This document shows positions 30,951 to 40,982 of a stretch of 64,000 nt of DNA, one piece after another. A program made the translations under genes and the position numbers. The number at the start of each line of letters is the position of its first letter. Position 1 is the stretch's first letter. Below the pieces are notes generated by a model. It worked only from the letters and a program-made list of their open reading frames with translations, did not search any database and was not told where the DNA came from. Source of the stretch: Kalaharituber pfeilii (Eukaryota; Ascomycota; Pezizomycetes; Pezizales; Pezizaceae); the NCBI GenBank assembly GCA_015179045.1, contig WHUZ01000009.1:682001-746000 (forward strand). The letters are read 5' to 3'.

Positions 30951-31056
30951 TCTCGTGACCAGACTTAGTCAGCGTCGCATGAAATTCTGAGAAGCGACGG
31001 CTAGGAGCTCACATGCATGAAACTCCGCTTAGTCAGGGTCTGGTTACGAGACTACG
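30951..31056. mobile_element. About 106-bp inverted-repeat mini-element with 10-bp duplication
   Basis: ATATTATTAG occurs at 30941-30950 and 31057-31066. Between them, TCTCGTGACCAGACTTAGTCAG is nearly inverted at CTTAGTCAGGGTCTGGTTACGAGA (both in part). A second inner inversion around AGCGTCGC/GCGACGG makes the whole element foldable. It resembles the 41-bp insertion at 35951-35991. Confidence 0.7.
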
Positions 31057-31066
31057 ATATTATTAG

Positions 31067-31708
31067 ATTTTCGCATAGTGGGCACTCGGACAGAGTAGCA
31101 GAATGGGCAGAAAGTGCATGATATGTCAAATAGAGAATCAGATAAGGGGTTTCCGCGGTAAGCTAATCAGATTCTTGCATTGGATCCGAGTTGCACTGAG
31201 TAGGACCGAGTTGCCGAGTTGCCAACATGCGGTCACACCTTACGGAATAACAGCCTAAGTAACAAGAACTAATTGCGCAATGGTGATGAATTGGGTATTT
31301 CGGATCTCGTCAGGGCACCAGAACCTTCATTCGCTAACACAAGAATAGATACAGGACAACCAAAAATAGAATCGTGAATAGGCATTACAAATAAGCGTGG
31401 GTATACAGGTACACCATATTGAGTTTTCAATATAGGATTGTCTGTATGTTGTTGCATCCTCTTTCACAAAGGAACAAAGCAAATTCCCCTTGCTTGGATT
31501 CTTTCCCCGTCGTACCTTGGCGGAATTTTCAAGATGGAATACTGCTCAGAAGATATACACGAACTTGGGGTTTTTCAAAGTTCCGTCATGTCACTGTGAT
31601 GGGGAAAAAAAAAAAAAAAAATTTCATGAGTAACATCGTTAAGAACATAGCTATAGGTAGTACTTACTCAAAGCTGTTTGTCAATTCAGGGCGTAATTAG
31701 GAAGATTA
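31067..31708. other. No complete gene recognised
   Basis: It may contain upstream exons of the partial gene ending at 31858. A 17-base A-run at 31603 has no tail hairpin before it. Confidence 0.3.
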
Positions 31709-31858
31709 ATGAGAGGGGGGAAGTCCAAGGGGTCAGCTTTTGGCACGCCAGTGTTTGATACGAAGGAGGGATATCTGGGAATACCTGTCAGCAGTATGCC
31801 GTACGGGCAGGCGATAGCGGTGATGGCAGCTGGGGAGTGGCGGAGGAGGTGTAATTAA
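31709..31858 (+). CDS. Probable last exon of an unidentified gene
   Basis: A 49-codon open frame ends with TAA at 31856-31858 and reads GSAFGTPVFDTKEGYLGIPV and GQAIAVMAAGEWRRRCN. The residues look like a folded, conserved protein end, in contrast to the surrounding repeats. AATTAG at 31696-31701 could be its splice acceptor. The gene would converge with the PAP2 gene on the other strand. Flavin-dependent oxidoreductases have ends of this flavour (Gly-x-Ala near the C-terminus), but this is only an impression and I do not assign a function. Confidence 0.4.
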   Translation: MRGGKSKGSAFGTPVFDTKEGYLGIPVSSMPYGQAIAVMAAGEWRRRCN

Positions 31859-32405
31859 ATAGGATCCTTCCGAGGGTGCTTACATTCTTGGATTTTGGAG
31901 AAGAAAGTGAAAGTACTTGTAGAGTAGAATTGGTATCATGGGACTATAGGGATATGTGTCCGCTCGGGTTCTTGCGCCAACACTTCGTACATTTTGGTGT
32001 CCAATTCGTTCTTGAATAAAATTGTTTTTGTACTGTACATTGTGAAGCATATTAATTATTTGTACCTGCAGCAGCCGAACCAAATAAGGTACCGCATACC
32101 CAAGAAGGTAACGTAAGCAGGTAAGCACATAGCGTCCCTACCGCCCTTACAAAAAAAAAAATAGTCCGAGGCTCACAACAAATATAATCGAAAAAGAATC
32201 ATAAACTGGAAAAAAAACAGGGTAAATGATGAATAGGAACGTTTGAACGCGGAAACTTAAAAAAAAACTGTGTGCAACTGGTATACAAGCAAATGCTAAT
32301 TTTCCTTTTTTTTTCTTTTCTTTTCTTTTTTTTCCCCTGAATAGTGGTAAGCAGCGTTAAAATGCACAAGCAAGCACTGAGCAAATAAAACATGATCTAG
32401 AAAGA
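31859..32405. other. Convergent 3' region
   Basis: No ORF of note. A- and T-runs at 32148-32160 and 32300-32335 are probably UTR sequence of the PAP2 gene and the gene ending at 31858. Confidence 0.4.
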
Positions 32406-34175
32406 TTAGTGTCCATTTTGTTGCTTTAAACCTTCCTCAGCTCCCCCACCGACGCGCCCCCACCCATCCCCGTTGAACTTCTTCCCCCTCACAGTCCCCA
32501 CTGCCCCCTCTCCCCCAAATCCCGCATTTAACCCTGGTATCGCTCCCATCCACATCGAGCTCGAATCCCCTTCCGCCCCAAACACCGTCATCCCCGGCAC
32601 TCCGTTACCCCTCCTCCTCCACCCTCCCCTCCTCGTTGCCACATGCTCCCTCCACATGTCCATCTCCTCCAATGAATACCTCAACCCGTCCCCTTCCCTC
32701 TTCCTATACCGCTCCCTCAACGCTCTAGCCCCTACCCACCCCCTGTCGAGCTGCGTACCCGCCCGCATCGAATCCGGCAAAACGTAATTATTGCCCCTTG
32801 GCAATGGCACATGGCTCCATCTCCAGTCCCAGATGCTCGCAAACGTCATCCTGTACACACCCATAGCTACGCCGACGCCCACCAAGCTGCCGGCAAGGAT
32901 ATCATACCAGTGGTGGGACATGTCGAGTGTGAGGCTGCCGGCCAGAAGCGTTGCAGCAACCATGGGCGCCAGGAAGGCAAGGAACTTCCACCATGAGGGA
33001 TGGTAGTTGGAGAAGGGCTTTAACTTCCCGTTGAGGTACAGGCTGAGGTAGAATAGGCCCGTCCAGGCGGCCGCGGCGTGTCCGCTGGGAAAGCTTTGCA
33101 TTGCATTTGCGAGTTTCTTGGCGTCCGTCTCGCGGCACACGTCGGTCGTGTAGTAGAGCCCGCCGAAGCCGCCCTTGGGCTGCACACCGGCGGCAGCAGC
33201 CTCGGACGGGCTCATGGGGTTGCACACGGTCAGGAAATGCGGGCGGAGGCCGACAACGACCAGCTTAATGATGATCTGAATGACGCACGCTGTCATTACC
33301 GACATCACAACTCCGATCCAAGCATTGTTCACATCCCAGAAGCTGCGGACGACAAACATGTTGACAAGTGCGATTACGAGCCAGGGAACAAAGACGGAGA
33401 TCAGTGCATCAGCGATAATTGGGATGTGCTGGCTCATTTTTGGCGCGGCGAATTGCGGATTGACGAGTTCATCTCCCGGTCTCAGGCCCGCACTAGGAGA
33501 GACGTCGGCGTAGACGGGGAAGTATTTAAAGGTCGGCAGGGGAGACCACAGGAGCAGGCCGAGCGAAAGCATGCCGAGGAGAAATAGGGTGACGATGTCG
33601 CCCCAGTACATGAGCAGCCACGTCTTGAGTGTCGGTCGGGGCCCGAAGGGATCGTTTGGAGTGAAACGGAACACGAGGTCAAACAACCGACCGAGGAAGC
33701 TGTGCTTTCGGTCCGGAGGTGCTTGCGAGATGCCAGTGCCATTACCACTGCCATGGTTTCCGAGACCGGTTTCTTCGTCAACGGGACGGGAGGACGAGGT
33801 CCAGGCGTGCTCTTGCCCGGCGACAGTCCCGTTCCCAGTCCCGTTCAGCGGCTGTCCTGTGGCGGGAGTGGGCTTTTCATTGATGCCAGTGGTGTCAACG
33901 TCGCTTTCGTTGTCCTTTTCGCCGGCGTTACTGGTGGTGCTGGTGGCGGCGGGGTTCCCAACATGGAATCCATATGCGCCGGCAATGGTGTCGCGAACTC
34001 CGGGATATGCCTCCGAGACGGAGTCGGGGACGCGAGATCGGGAGCTCGCGGTGGAGGCAGCGGCGGCGGCAGCATCGAGACTGTTTTGGCGGGGGGTAGG
34101 TGCCAGGGCGGGGTCGTGGGAGGGGCGGGGAGCGGATGAGGAGGGGGCACGGAAGCGTCCAAGGAGGGACGTCAT
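32406..34175 (-). CDS. PAP2-family lipid phosphatase (DPP1/LPP1-like), 589 aa
   Basis: The three PAP2 motifs are present: KLVVVGLRP at about 304-312, SFPSGH at 361-366, and MSHHWYDILAG at 419-429. The PSGH histidine and the last HH..D histidine are the expected phospho-acceptor and general acid/base. Five or six membrane segments surround them. Such enzymes dephosphorylate phosphatidate, diacylglycerol pyrophosphate or related lipids in endomembranes. The N-terminal 170 residues are Ser/Ala/Gly-rich and disordered, longer than in yeast DPP1, and the C-terminal 120 are Arg/Gly-rich. The frame opens upstream with TTG codons, so I start at the first ATG (34175). There is no intron. The promoter side carries the repeated motif at 34625-35300. 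Confidence 0.88.
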   Translation of the reverse strand: MTSLLGRFRAPSSSAPRPSHDPALAPTPRQNSLDAAAAAASTASSRSRVPDSVSEAYPGVRDTIAGAYGFHVGNPAATSTTSNAGEKDNESDVDTTGINEKPTPATGQPLNGTGNGTVAGQEHAWTSSSRPVDEETGLGNHGSGNGTGISQAPPDRKHSFLGRLFDLVFRFTPNDPFGPRPTLKTWLLMYWGDIVTLFLLGMLSLGLLLWSPLPTFKYFPVYADVSPSAGLRPGDELVNPQFAAPKMSQHIPIIADALISVFVPWLVIALVNMFVVRSFWDVNNAWIGVVMSVMTACVIQIIIKLVVVGLRPHFLTVCNPMSPSEAAAAGVQPKGGFGGLYYTTDVCRETDAKKLANAMQSFPSGHAAAAWTGLFYLSLYLNGKLKPFSNYHPSWWKFLAFLAPMVAATLLAGSLTLDMSHHWYDILAGSLVGVGVAMGVYRMTFASIWDWRWSHVPLPRGNNYVLPDSMRAGTQLDRGWVGARALRERYRKREGDGLRYSLEEMDMWREHVATRRGGWRRRGNGVPGMTVFGAEGDSSSMWMGAIPGLNAGFGGEGAVGTVRGKKFNGDGWGRVGGGAEEGLKQQNGH

Positions 34176-34624
34176 GCTGGAAGTTGTTTGTGACTGATCA
34201 CTCGCTGAAGGTTTGCTCAATGGATTATGGGGGGGGGGGGAGGTGAACGTCAAGCTACAAGCTGCCCCAGGGCGAGTCTGGCATCACGGAACGATAAAAT
34301 GGTTTTTTGGGGAAAAAAAACAAATCTTATACAGAGGACCAAAAAGCTTGCCTTTGAAACAAGCAAGCTCAAGAATTCATGAAAGCAGGATCTACTTTCT
34401 CTACTGCAGTTCAACCGTCCCAGTCTCGAACCCCGTCCTGCAGCCAGGCCCTATTTTTTGTTCGAAGATACAAGGAGTGTCGTTGTTGACGTCATCTCGA
34501 TCTCCAAGTTTCTCCTAGATTGGCAACCAGAGTTCCAGAAATTCAGCGCATTGGGCTAGTGCAAATGGAAGGGAATGGTGTCATAGGCCTTGGCAGTACG
34601 TGGAACTGGGCTGGAAAAAACGAT

Positions 34625-35300
34625 CAAAAAGCAAATCTGATACCAGTGTTTTTTTTTTTTTTTTTATCTGATCCTTGTGCAAATCGTGCGCGACCAACGC
34701 GGCCTGTGTTGAGGCCCTTTATCACGTTGGGACCGAAGAATCTGGTATGTCAGTTCGTGTTGAGTGCTGTCCTTTTTTCACATTTGGAGAAACCGAAGAA
34801 TCTGATATGTTTTGTTCAATCTTTTATCAGATTCTCGTGTACACTTTTTCATCAACATCTATGGGGAGACGGAACGCTGCCTTTTCTGCAAATACCGGTA
34901 CAGTACATATTGGTATGTACTGAAGAATCTGATATACTGAATCGATGTTGTTCTAACTGATTGTGGTGTATTGAAACGGGAGGCTTTCTTTCGGGCTTCG
35001 GAGAAAGTCCGCATTACTGAGATTCTGATATGCCCTGTCGCGTCTGCTACGTACATACCGTAAATTTATACTGTTATCTGGTTCTCTGGTATCATCTTGT
35101 TGTGCTGTTGTGCGGCAGCCGGTTGTCGTTTTTACCTTAGAATCTGAGCCGCATGGTTATCTGATTCACATGGATAATCAATTGCGCTGTGAAATGTCGC
35201 TTCACAGGTGTCGACTTGCACAGCTATGAATTAACCAAAGAATCTGATATGGTATTTTGCACCACTGTCGTGTTGATGTATTTAATCTGATTCTCGACCT
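34625..35300. repeat. Dispersed array of a GAATCTGATATG-like motif
   Basis: Variants of GAAGAATCTGATATG occur at about 34631, 34735, 34793, 34923, 35020 and 35237. Partly inverted forms TTATCTGATTCTC or ATCAGATTCTCG occur at 34666, 34824, 35080, 35157 and 35285. The spacing is irregular (about 25-130 bp) and the sequence between motifs is unrelated. The array lies upstream of the PAP2 gene and downstream of the tyrosinase relic. Confidence 0.75.
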
Positions 35301-35819
35301 TTACTGTTTTGCACTGAGCGACAGAGCGCAATATAGCACGCAGGCTCCCTGCAGTTGCGCATACTAGTAATGCGATTGGTCGGTAAATTAAATTTCCTTT
35401 TGTGCTTTTATGAGTATTCGCGCTAGTGTCGCTTTTACTGTGGACACATGTACTAACCAAATAAAACGTTGTAACAACCAATTTTGGAACGTGGGGATCA
35501 CTTTTAATGTTGAACTCTACCGCAACTTCAAAAAGTGCATCGAAATGCATAACATACCATACAGCTGGTTAGTGCTTTCTCCCTGCAAGAATAAACTTAC
35601 GAAAAGCAAGAAAATAAAACAAGCACTCCTATTGTAGATATCACATCAAACCGGGCCCACATCGTCATCCTGATACTCCACGCATAACCTTTCCCCCCAC
35701 CTTCGCGTCGGGCACTATCCCCATCATATTCAACGTATCCCCTAACCTAACCATCCCATGCTCTCCGTCAACATCCTTCACGTGCTCCCTGCCCGTTACA
35801 TCTCTTATCCGCCGCGGTA

Positions 35820-35875
35820 TTTTTTTTTTTTTTAATATCATTGCTCACATGCCGCCCTGTGGGCTATGGTGAGAC
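35820..35875 (-). mobile_element. Family A micro-retroposon in the tyrosinase
   Basis: CCGCCGCGGTA is at 35809-35819 and 35876-35886, in the codons after KQDLPRR. The 56-bp insertion is T-run plus hairpin. The outer stem is CTCAC/GTGAG, changed on both arms compared with other copies. Confidence 0.95.
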
Positions 35876-35950
35876 CCGCCGCGGTAAATCCTGCTTCTGC
35901 CATTCCCACCACACCTTATCAAGCCATGCGTGGTGCAAATAGAACAAGGG

Positions 35951-35991
35951 TAGTCTCGAGCGCAGAGTGCCCTAGGGGCTTGGTATGAGAC
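35951..35991. mobile_element. 41-bp inverted-repeat mini-insertion in the tyrosinase
   Basis: TAGAAYAAGGG flanks it at 35940-35950 and 35992-36002. The insert begins TAGTCTCGAGCG and ends GGTATGAGAC, so GTCTC and GAGAC are inverted at its ends. It splits the copper B motif between NPYSSPADP and FYLHHAW. Its ends resemble those of the element at 30951-31056. Confidence 0.75.
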
Positions 35992-36133
35992 TAGAATAAG
36001 GGGTCCGCCGGGCTCGAGTATGGATTGAACATTTCCCCTCGCACACCCCGGTGGCCTCCGTTGTGCGGATTGGACTCGAGACACGGCCATGCGGAAGCGT
36101 AGCTGGCCATTTCTTGGCACCTTCCAACGTTGT

Positions 36134-36673
36134 TTTTTTTTTTTTTTTTTTTTTTTATATCATTACTCGCATGCCGCCCTCTGGGCTATGGCGAGGTGCT
36201 AAATACATGAAATTGAATATATAAGGAAAAGTGAAGAAAATGAAGACTGCTCTGTTTCCTATCTCCCTGCCCAATCCATTAGTTCCCACAGCTTGTCTCT
36301 GTCTTCGTCCTTGTCTGTCTTTGGGTGGCGGAGGTCGTCAATGCCTCGGGGGCATTTCTGTTTCCACACCCGGCAGTTTGTCAATATGTGTTGTGTTGTC
36401 TTGGCTTCCTCACCGCACCATCGGCAATCTGGGCTGTCTGCTGTCCCCATCCTGTGTTTCCACGCCCGTAGGCCCTTGCCTCCTATGATGCCCGCCAGGG
36501 TAGCGGTCTTATGTCCTAGTCTTTGTAGAGGTCGATACGACAGTCCTAGTCTGTTTCTTTCCTCAGCTCTGTCTGCTTTGGCTTGTTGTTTGAGTCCGGC
36601 TTCGGTTATGACTTCCTCTTGGTATTGCAGGCAGGTGCCAATCTTGGCCGCTCGGTCCGCTTCTGTATTGCCA
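36134..36673 (-). mobile_element. LINE ORF2 3' end in the tyrosinase
   Basis: TTCCAACGTTGT is at 36122-36133 and 36674-36685. The minus strand reads the end of RNase H (NTEADRAAKIGTC), then YRPLQRLGHKTATLAGIIGG, GTADSPDCRWCGEEAKTTQH, ILTNCRVWKQKCPRG and WELMDWAG with a stop, then the family A 3' UTR and tail. The Cys/His finger is intact here. It is 5'-truncated at 540 bp. Confidence 0.92.
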
Positions 36674-37129
36674 TTCCAACGTTGTAATCAGACACACCAG
36701 CTGGGCAGTGTCGCTGATGCTGCGCGAGATGCAATGGTTACGGTTTTCCATGGCAAGGCCAATGGACAGGATGTAGTGTCCAAAGGGGCCATCCATAACG
36801 CATCCCGCTGTGTGCGTAGTGGAGCCCAACGTCCAGAAGCGAAGCTCCCGTTGCCGCCGACAGGAGCGAAGATGCTGAATGCTGAGAAATGCCCGGCTTC
36901 AGACGATTCGCGGAATGTCTCTGTCCAGTCACTTTCTGACTGGACAGAAGCCGGGATAAGTGACGCTAAACTATATATATATCTAAAGCAACTGCTAAGC
37001 TACTAGTACGTACAGCCCATGTCCACATCCCATGCCTACATCGATCCACTTATTCCAAGGTCCTGCGTGAGTGTAGAACAATAACATCCTGAGTGTGATT
37101 GTCTGCATCATCGTACTCTGGTATCTCTT

Positions 37130-38760
37130 CAGCTAGCTCCAGCGCTTCAGCCACCTTTTTACGTGAGTGCAGTACGATAATATCCTGAGTATGATTGTCA
37201 GCAATATTATCGCGCTCTTGAATAGCTCGACGTTTAGCTAATTCTGCTTCAGCCACCTCAGCCCCAGTAAGCCCACGAGCTGAATTAATGCGTTTTGGAT
37301 TACGTGAGGTTTGTGTGCCGGATGCTGTTCGAAACTGTGTCCGAAAGCTTGGTTCTGGAGAAGGTAAAATAGTAGTTGGAAAACTAGGAGTTTTCTAACG
37401 ATTTTGTAGCTCTTGGATTGTATGTTGAAACTCTCGAACTTGATGTGCTGCTAGATAAGCAGGTTGGGCGGCAAAATGGCTCATCAGATATTCCCTTACG
37501 TACTGTACAGATTCGGGTCCAGATATTTTGAAACATATGCCATGTACAGAGCTGATACTTCATCTCGGGATGAATATTTGCAACTGCAGTTTGTAGAGCT
37601 AGCCCTTGATCTGTTAAGCAAATGCTTGGTGGCTTGCAGTCATTCCAAATTAGTTGCTGCATAGCCTTTAATGTATGCTCAATATCAGTAGTATTCTCAC
37701 TACGAATAAAGCATAATGCAATAAGAAATGTAGCTGCAGAATTTGTAACTCCGACAACTGAGAGGAGAGGCATCTTATATTTATTAGTACGAAATGTAGC
37801 ATCTAACTCCATTATAAACCCCGATGCAAAGCGTTTCACTCAATGAATTTGGCTGTTGCACGTAAAGAATAGGGCATCTAGGCGGTGTATCCCAGGTTCT
37901 TGCTGAACTATTGTATAGCGTGGCATACAATGCATATACGCATTCTCTAGTAACTGAAAGATGCGTACTATGGTTTGTGATGAGCTATCAGTCACTGGCT
38001 TACGTTGGTTGCTATTGTTGTAGTAGGCCTTCCGTCCAATTGGGGCAAGTAGGATATTGTTGGCTTGTGTGTGGCTAACACCTGCTTCCTTAAGACGACG
38101 AGCTTCTGCAAGGATCTTTTCGTAGTGTTGGTCGAATACCAAATGCTCAGGATATTCAAAGGGATTTTCAGCCATCTCATGAGTATGATTGAGTTCGTTT
38201 ACTCCAAGTAGCCACTCTTTTTGCGTGCTGCCATCATCGAGTTTTCTAGCCTTCTTTAGAGATATATATACCTCCCATTTGCAGCCTAGGCGGCGATGCT
38301 AACTCGAGCTCAATAATTAACCTATAACCTCTATATTAAGTGTCAACTTGACTTACCAATACCTGCCGCTGGCGAAGCTTTTTCCCTGGCTCATCTTGAC
38401 TGACACCACCAGTGGCTTTATATTCCTTTTGGGTCACAGCAGTAGCTGTTAACCCATGCCGGTCACGAGGAGCATCCCCATAGTGAGCACATCTGTACCG
38501 GATCCTGCCAGACTGCTCTGAGCCACTTGCTACTGAGACCAAGAAGCCTTGCGAAAATGCATAGGCCTGCAATCGGGTCTTTGCAGCACCCGGGTTGAGC
38601 CCATAACTTTCACCCTTCTCAGGTTTTTTCAAATATACAGCTGGCATAGCGGCAATGATCTCACGGGCATGCCCTGCCTTGGCGAACAGCTGCATGCGGG
38701 GTCACGTGAAATCAAAAAAAAAAAAAAATCTCACGGGCACGTAGGAGAGATGTAGCAGAC
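37130..38760 (-). pseudogene. MULE transposase relic (FAR1-type N-terminus and MULE core)
   Basis: The minus strand gives an N-terminal FAR1-like DNA-binding part at 38600-38450 (LQAYAFSQGFLVSVASGSEQ, RIRYRCAHYGD). An intron-like gap starts with GTAAGT near 38350. Then come GCKWEVYISLKKARKLDDGS, NELNHTHEMAENPFEYPEHL and the MULE core: FIMELDATFRTNKYKMPLLS (first catalytic Asp), ICLTDQGLALQTAVANIHPE (second Asp region) and YQLCTWHMFQNI (CxWH). A TGA separates VKRFASG from the preceding QIH. The C-terminus and SWIM finger are missing or scrambled after about 37440. It belongs to the element at 36911-39407. Confidence 0.8.
38670..38727 (+). mobile_element. Family B micro-retroposon in the MULE
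   Basis: ATCTCACGGGCA is at 38658-38669 and 38728-38739. The insertion is TGCCCTGCCTTGGCGAAC.. GCGGGGTCACGTGA plus A-run. Confidence 0.95.
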
Positions 38761-38816
38761 ATTGTTATTATGCGTTGTGTGAGATAAGGCAATTTGAACT
38801 GTGTAAGGCAGTGTGA

Positions 38817-38874
38817 ACCTCCCCATAGCCCGTAGGGTGGCATGCGAGTAATGTTATAAAAAAAAAATAAAAAA
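38817..38874 (+). mobile_element. Family A micro-retroposon in the MULE
   Basis: AAGGCAGTGTGA is at 38805-38816 and 38875-38886. The insertion is ACCTCCCCATAGCCCG.. GGGTGGCATGCGAG plus an A-rich tail. Confidence 0.95.
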
Positions 38875-38898
38875 AAGGCAGTGTGAGATGTACTGTGG

Positions 38899-39249
38899 AG
38901 ATACCAGATAGGAAAAGAAGAGTCACCGGAGTGCAGGTGGTGTGGAAAAGCCCTCGAGAATTACAGACACATAACGAAAGACTGTGAGGCGTGGAAGAAG
39001 AGATTACCGGGAGGCGAGGCGGGGATAATGATGCCAAAGGGGGGGGAGAAGGGGAAAAAGAAAGAGGGGGAGAAGGAGGGGATGAAACTGGTTGAGGTGT
39101 TGGACTGGGCAGCAAGCTAGTTTCTTTGTTTCACACACTCTACGTCTCTTTATGATTTATCAGTTACTATTTGTTCTTTATGTACCTAACACCTCGCCGT
39201 AGCCTATCAGGCGGCACGCGAGTAATGAAATAAAAAAAAAAAAAAAAAA
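38899..39249 (+). mobile_element. LINE ORF2 C-terminus in the MULE
   Basis: GATGTACTGTGG is at 38887-38898 and 39250-39261. It reads YQIGKEESPECRWCGKALEN, YRHITKDCEAWKKRLPGG, a Gly/Lys/Glu-rich stretch, and MKLVEVLDWAAS with a stop, then the 3' UTR and family A tail. The finger has all its Cys/His. This 351-bp copy shows how ORF2 ends. Confidence 0.93.
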
Positions 39250-39776
39250 GATGTACTGTGGCATTCAAATTTTCCAACGAGATTTCGTGATTTCAATTTA
39301 TCCCTGCACTCTTGTATGTACTAGTAGATTAGCGCTCGCTTGTATAGTTTAGCGTCACTTATCCCGGCTTCTGTCCAGTCAGAAAGTGACTGGACAGAGA
39401 CATTCCGGACGATTCGTCCCAGTAGGGTTGGGACCCCGAGTAGCCGCATTCGGTGCGGAGGAGGTGTTCGTGGGCGCGTAGCAGAAGCCGGTGGAATGGG
39501 AAAACGTAGCCCTAAAGGATTCAGGTACAGTGTTAGGCATATATATTGATTCAGTAGTGGCCTTCGCCTTCCCCGGGCCGCCAAGAGTAATGGACTTAGA
39601 GTTAAGTGCGCAATGTCTTCCTGGAGCTGGTGGATAGCCTGTAAATCGTCAAACCTTGTCTTTGCATGTAGGATCCTCGTCAGTGATGGTCGGGCCATCC
39701 AGCATAACTCAGCGTTAATGTATGATTGTTTGTCGAACACTGACAGTGTATGCCTGCGTCTCACAGTTTTCATTTA

Positions 39777-40970
39777 ACAACTCTCACATTAAGCACTTAA
39801 TACGAAGACTGAACTCAACATACCATGCTCTCCGGTTTAGGATTGTTGCGCACTAGTGATTCCTCTTTGTGGTGTGGTTTGGGGTGTGTATTGGTGACGA
39901 AACAATAAGGGAGAGAACTAAGGTAAGTAGAAATAAGCCAGTAACGAATAGCTGGTAAGCAGAGAATAGCATTTTGAAAGGCAACTGGGACAGTATAGTA
40001 CAGGATGGAGAAAAGGAAAAAAATACGAATACCAACAATGGACAATCAGACAAATCAAAAGAAAATTCTTACGTGTGTGGAAAGGAATGAAGGATTTGTT
40101 GGGCCATGATGTGCGCTACAGGATCGAGGATGGGGAAAAGAGTGTGAGGAGCGCACGCAAACGCAATGCGCGGTTGGTGGGGTGAACTGAAGCTGCAACT
40201 TGTCCGCCACTATAGTGAAAGTTAACGAAAGCACTAACTGTCCAGAGAACACTGCTATATCGGAGTCGAGGGGTTGACAAGAACGCCTAGCCCTGCGCTC
40301 TGTATGGAAGGTGTAGAATTTGTTGTTGCAATGAGACCGAGTGAAGGAGTGATGAAGCCAAATTCCACGAGTTGACGCTTGAATTCTTCATTAGTTATGC
40401 GGGAATTTCAAGGGCATATATTTCAGCGTATGGATGTGAGCAGCTTAATATATCAGACAAGGTAAGGAGGGATATGCTATGCCATATTTGCATGGCATGG
40501 AGAGCAAGGACTTAAGTACTAGCGTACTTGAGAAATGTTTGCTAGCATTTGGGATGTTGAGGTTGACGATTGCATCGTGGAGTGGATGTTTTTCCTTACT
40601 GGAATCCGAGATGGGGAATGAGCATGCTGCATCATAATGCGGCGTTAGGTAGCGCGTGTAAGATGAAGTAAAACATTGTAGCTTGATAAGTACTCAACCA
40701 TCAAAAATGATAAAAAACTACTTGATACATCACACGGCTGTAGCACCGCGACAATGACTACTGAGTCCCTAAAATGAACATGGGATTTTGTCCGAGATTT
40801 ATGGAATGATGGAGGTGGTCTATTGATTGGGCTCCTGTTTCCTGGTCTCAAATTAGTAGCCTTACTGTTTGTAACGACATCATGTTGTCTTTCTTTAGTT
40901 CTAGCTTGCTGTAATGAAAGCTGTTTTGAAATACAAGATACCTTGCAAACGAAGCCTAACGGCATCTAGC
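39777..40970. other. Tyrosinase upstream region; no other gene recognised
   Basis: It may hold the lost first tyrosinase exon or promoter. A minus-strand frame at 40055-40252 begins with a hydrophobic stretch but is not convincing. 40260-40970 has no coding signal. Confidence 0.3.
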
Positions 40971-40982
40971 ACTCAGTGAGAA

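Larger units (their letters stand above)
36911..39407 (-). mobile_element. MULE with 9-bp duplication and hairpin-bearing inverted termini
   Basis: GACGATTCG is at 36902-36910 and 39408-39416, within the tyrosinase. The termini (36911-37011 and 39316-39407) are inverted, start CGGAATGTCTCTGTCC and include an 11-bp stem hairpin CTGTCCAGTCA/TGACTGGACAG. A minus-strand transposase relic fills the inside. Three retroposons sit in it: family B 38670-38727, family A 38817-38874 and a LINE end 38899-39249. Without them it is about 2.0 kb. Confidence 0.92.
35665..39776 (-). pseudogene. Tyrosinase gene destroyed by insertions
   Basis: Minus-strand pieces in order: 39776-39600 (RRRHTLSVFDKQSYINAELC, AKTRFDDLQAIHQLQ); 39535-39408 (FPFHRLLLRAHEHLLRTECG, GSQPYWDESSEAGHFSA), which is the end of the copper A site, after an acceptor CCTTTAG; 36910-36686 (DGPFGHYILSIGL, HCISRSISDTAQ); 36133-36003 (CQEMASYASAWPCLESNPHN, GGHRGVRGEMFNPYSSPADP); 35939-35665 (FYLHHAWLDKVWWEWQK, LNMMGIVPDAKVGGKV), the copper B histidines. 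This is the common-central tyrosinase order (o-diphenol/monophenol oxidation, melanin). It is broken by the MULE 36911-39407, a LINE (36134-36673), a micro-retroposon (35820-35875), a 41-bp insertion plus 11-bp duplication (frameshift), and small frame losses. The first exon and the CxxxC region are not located. Confidence 0.85.

Noticed and set aside
31603..31619. Poly(A) run as another retroposon tail
   Set aside because: Neither family hairpin precedes it and no flanking duplication is seen.
33571..34197. Plus-strand frames opposite the PAP2 gene
   Set aside because: They are opposite the Ser/Ala/Gly-rich N-terminus of the phosphatase, with no family features.
34625..35300. CRISPR-like array
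   Set aside because: The motif recurs, but spacing is irregular, copies are imperfect and occur in both orientations, and the sequence is fungal. There is no repeat-spacer structure.
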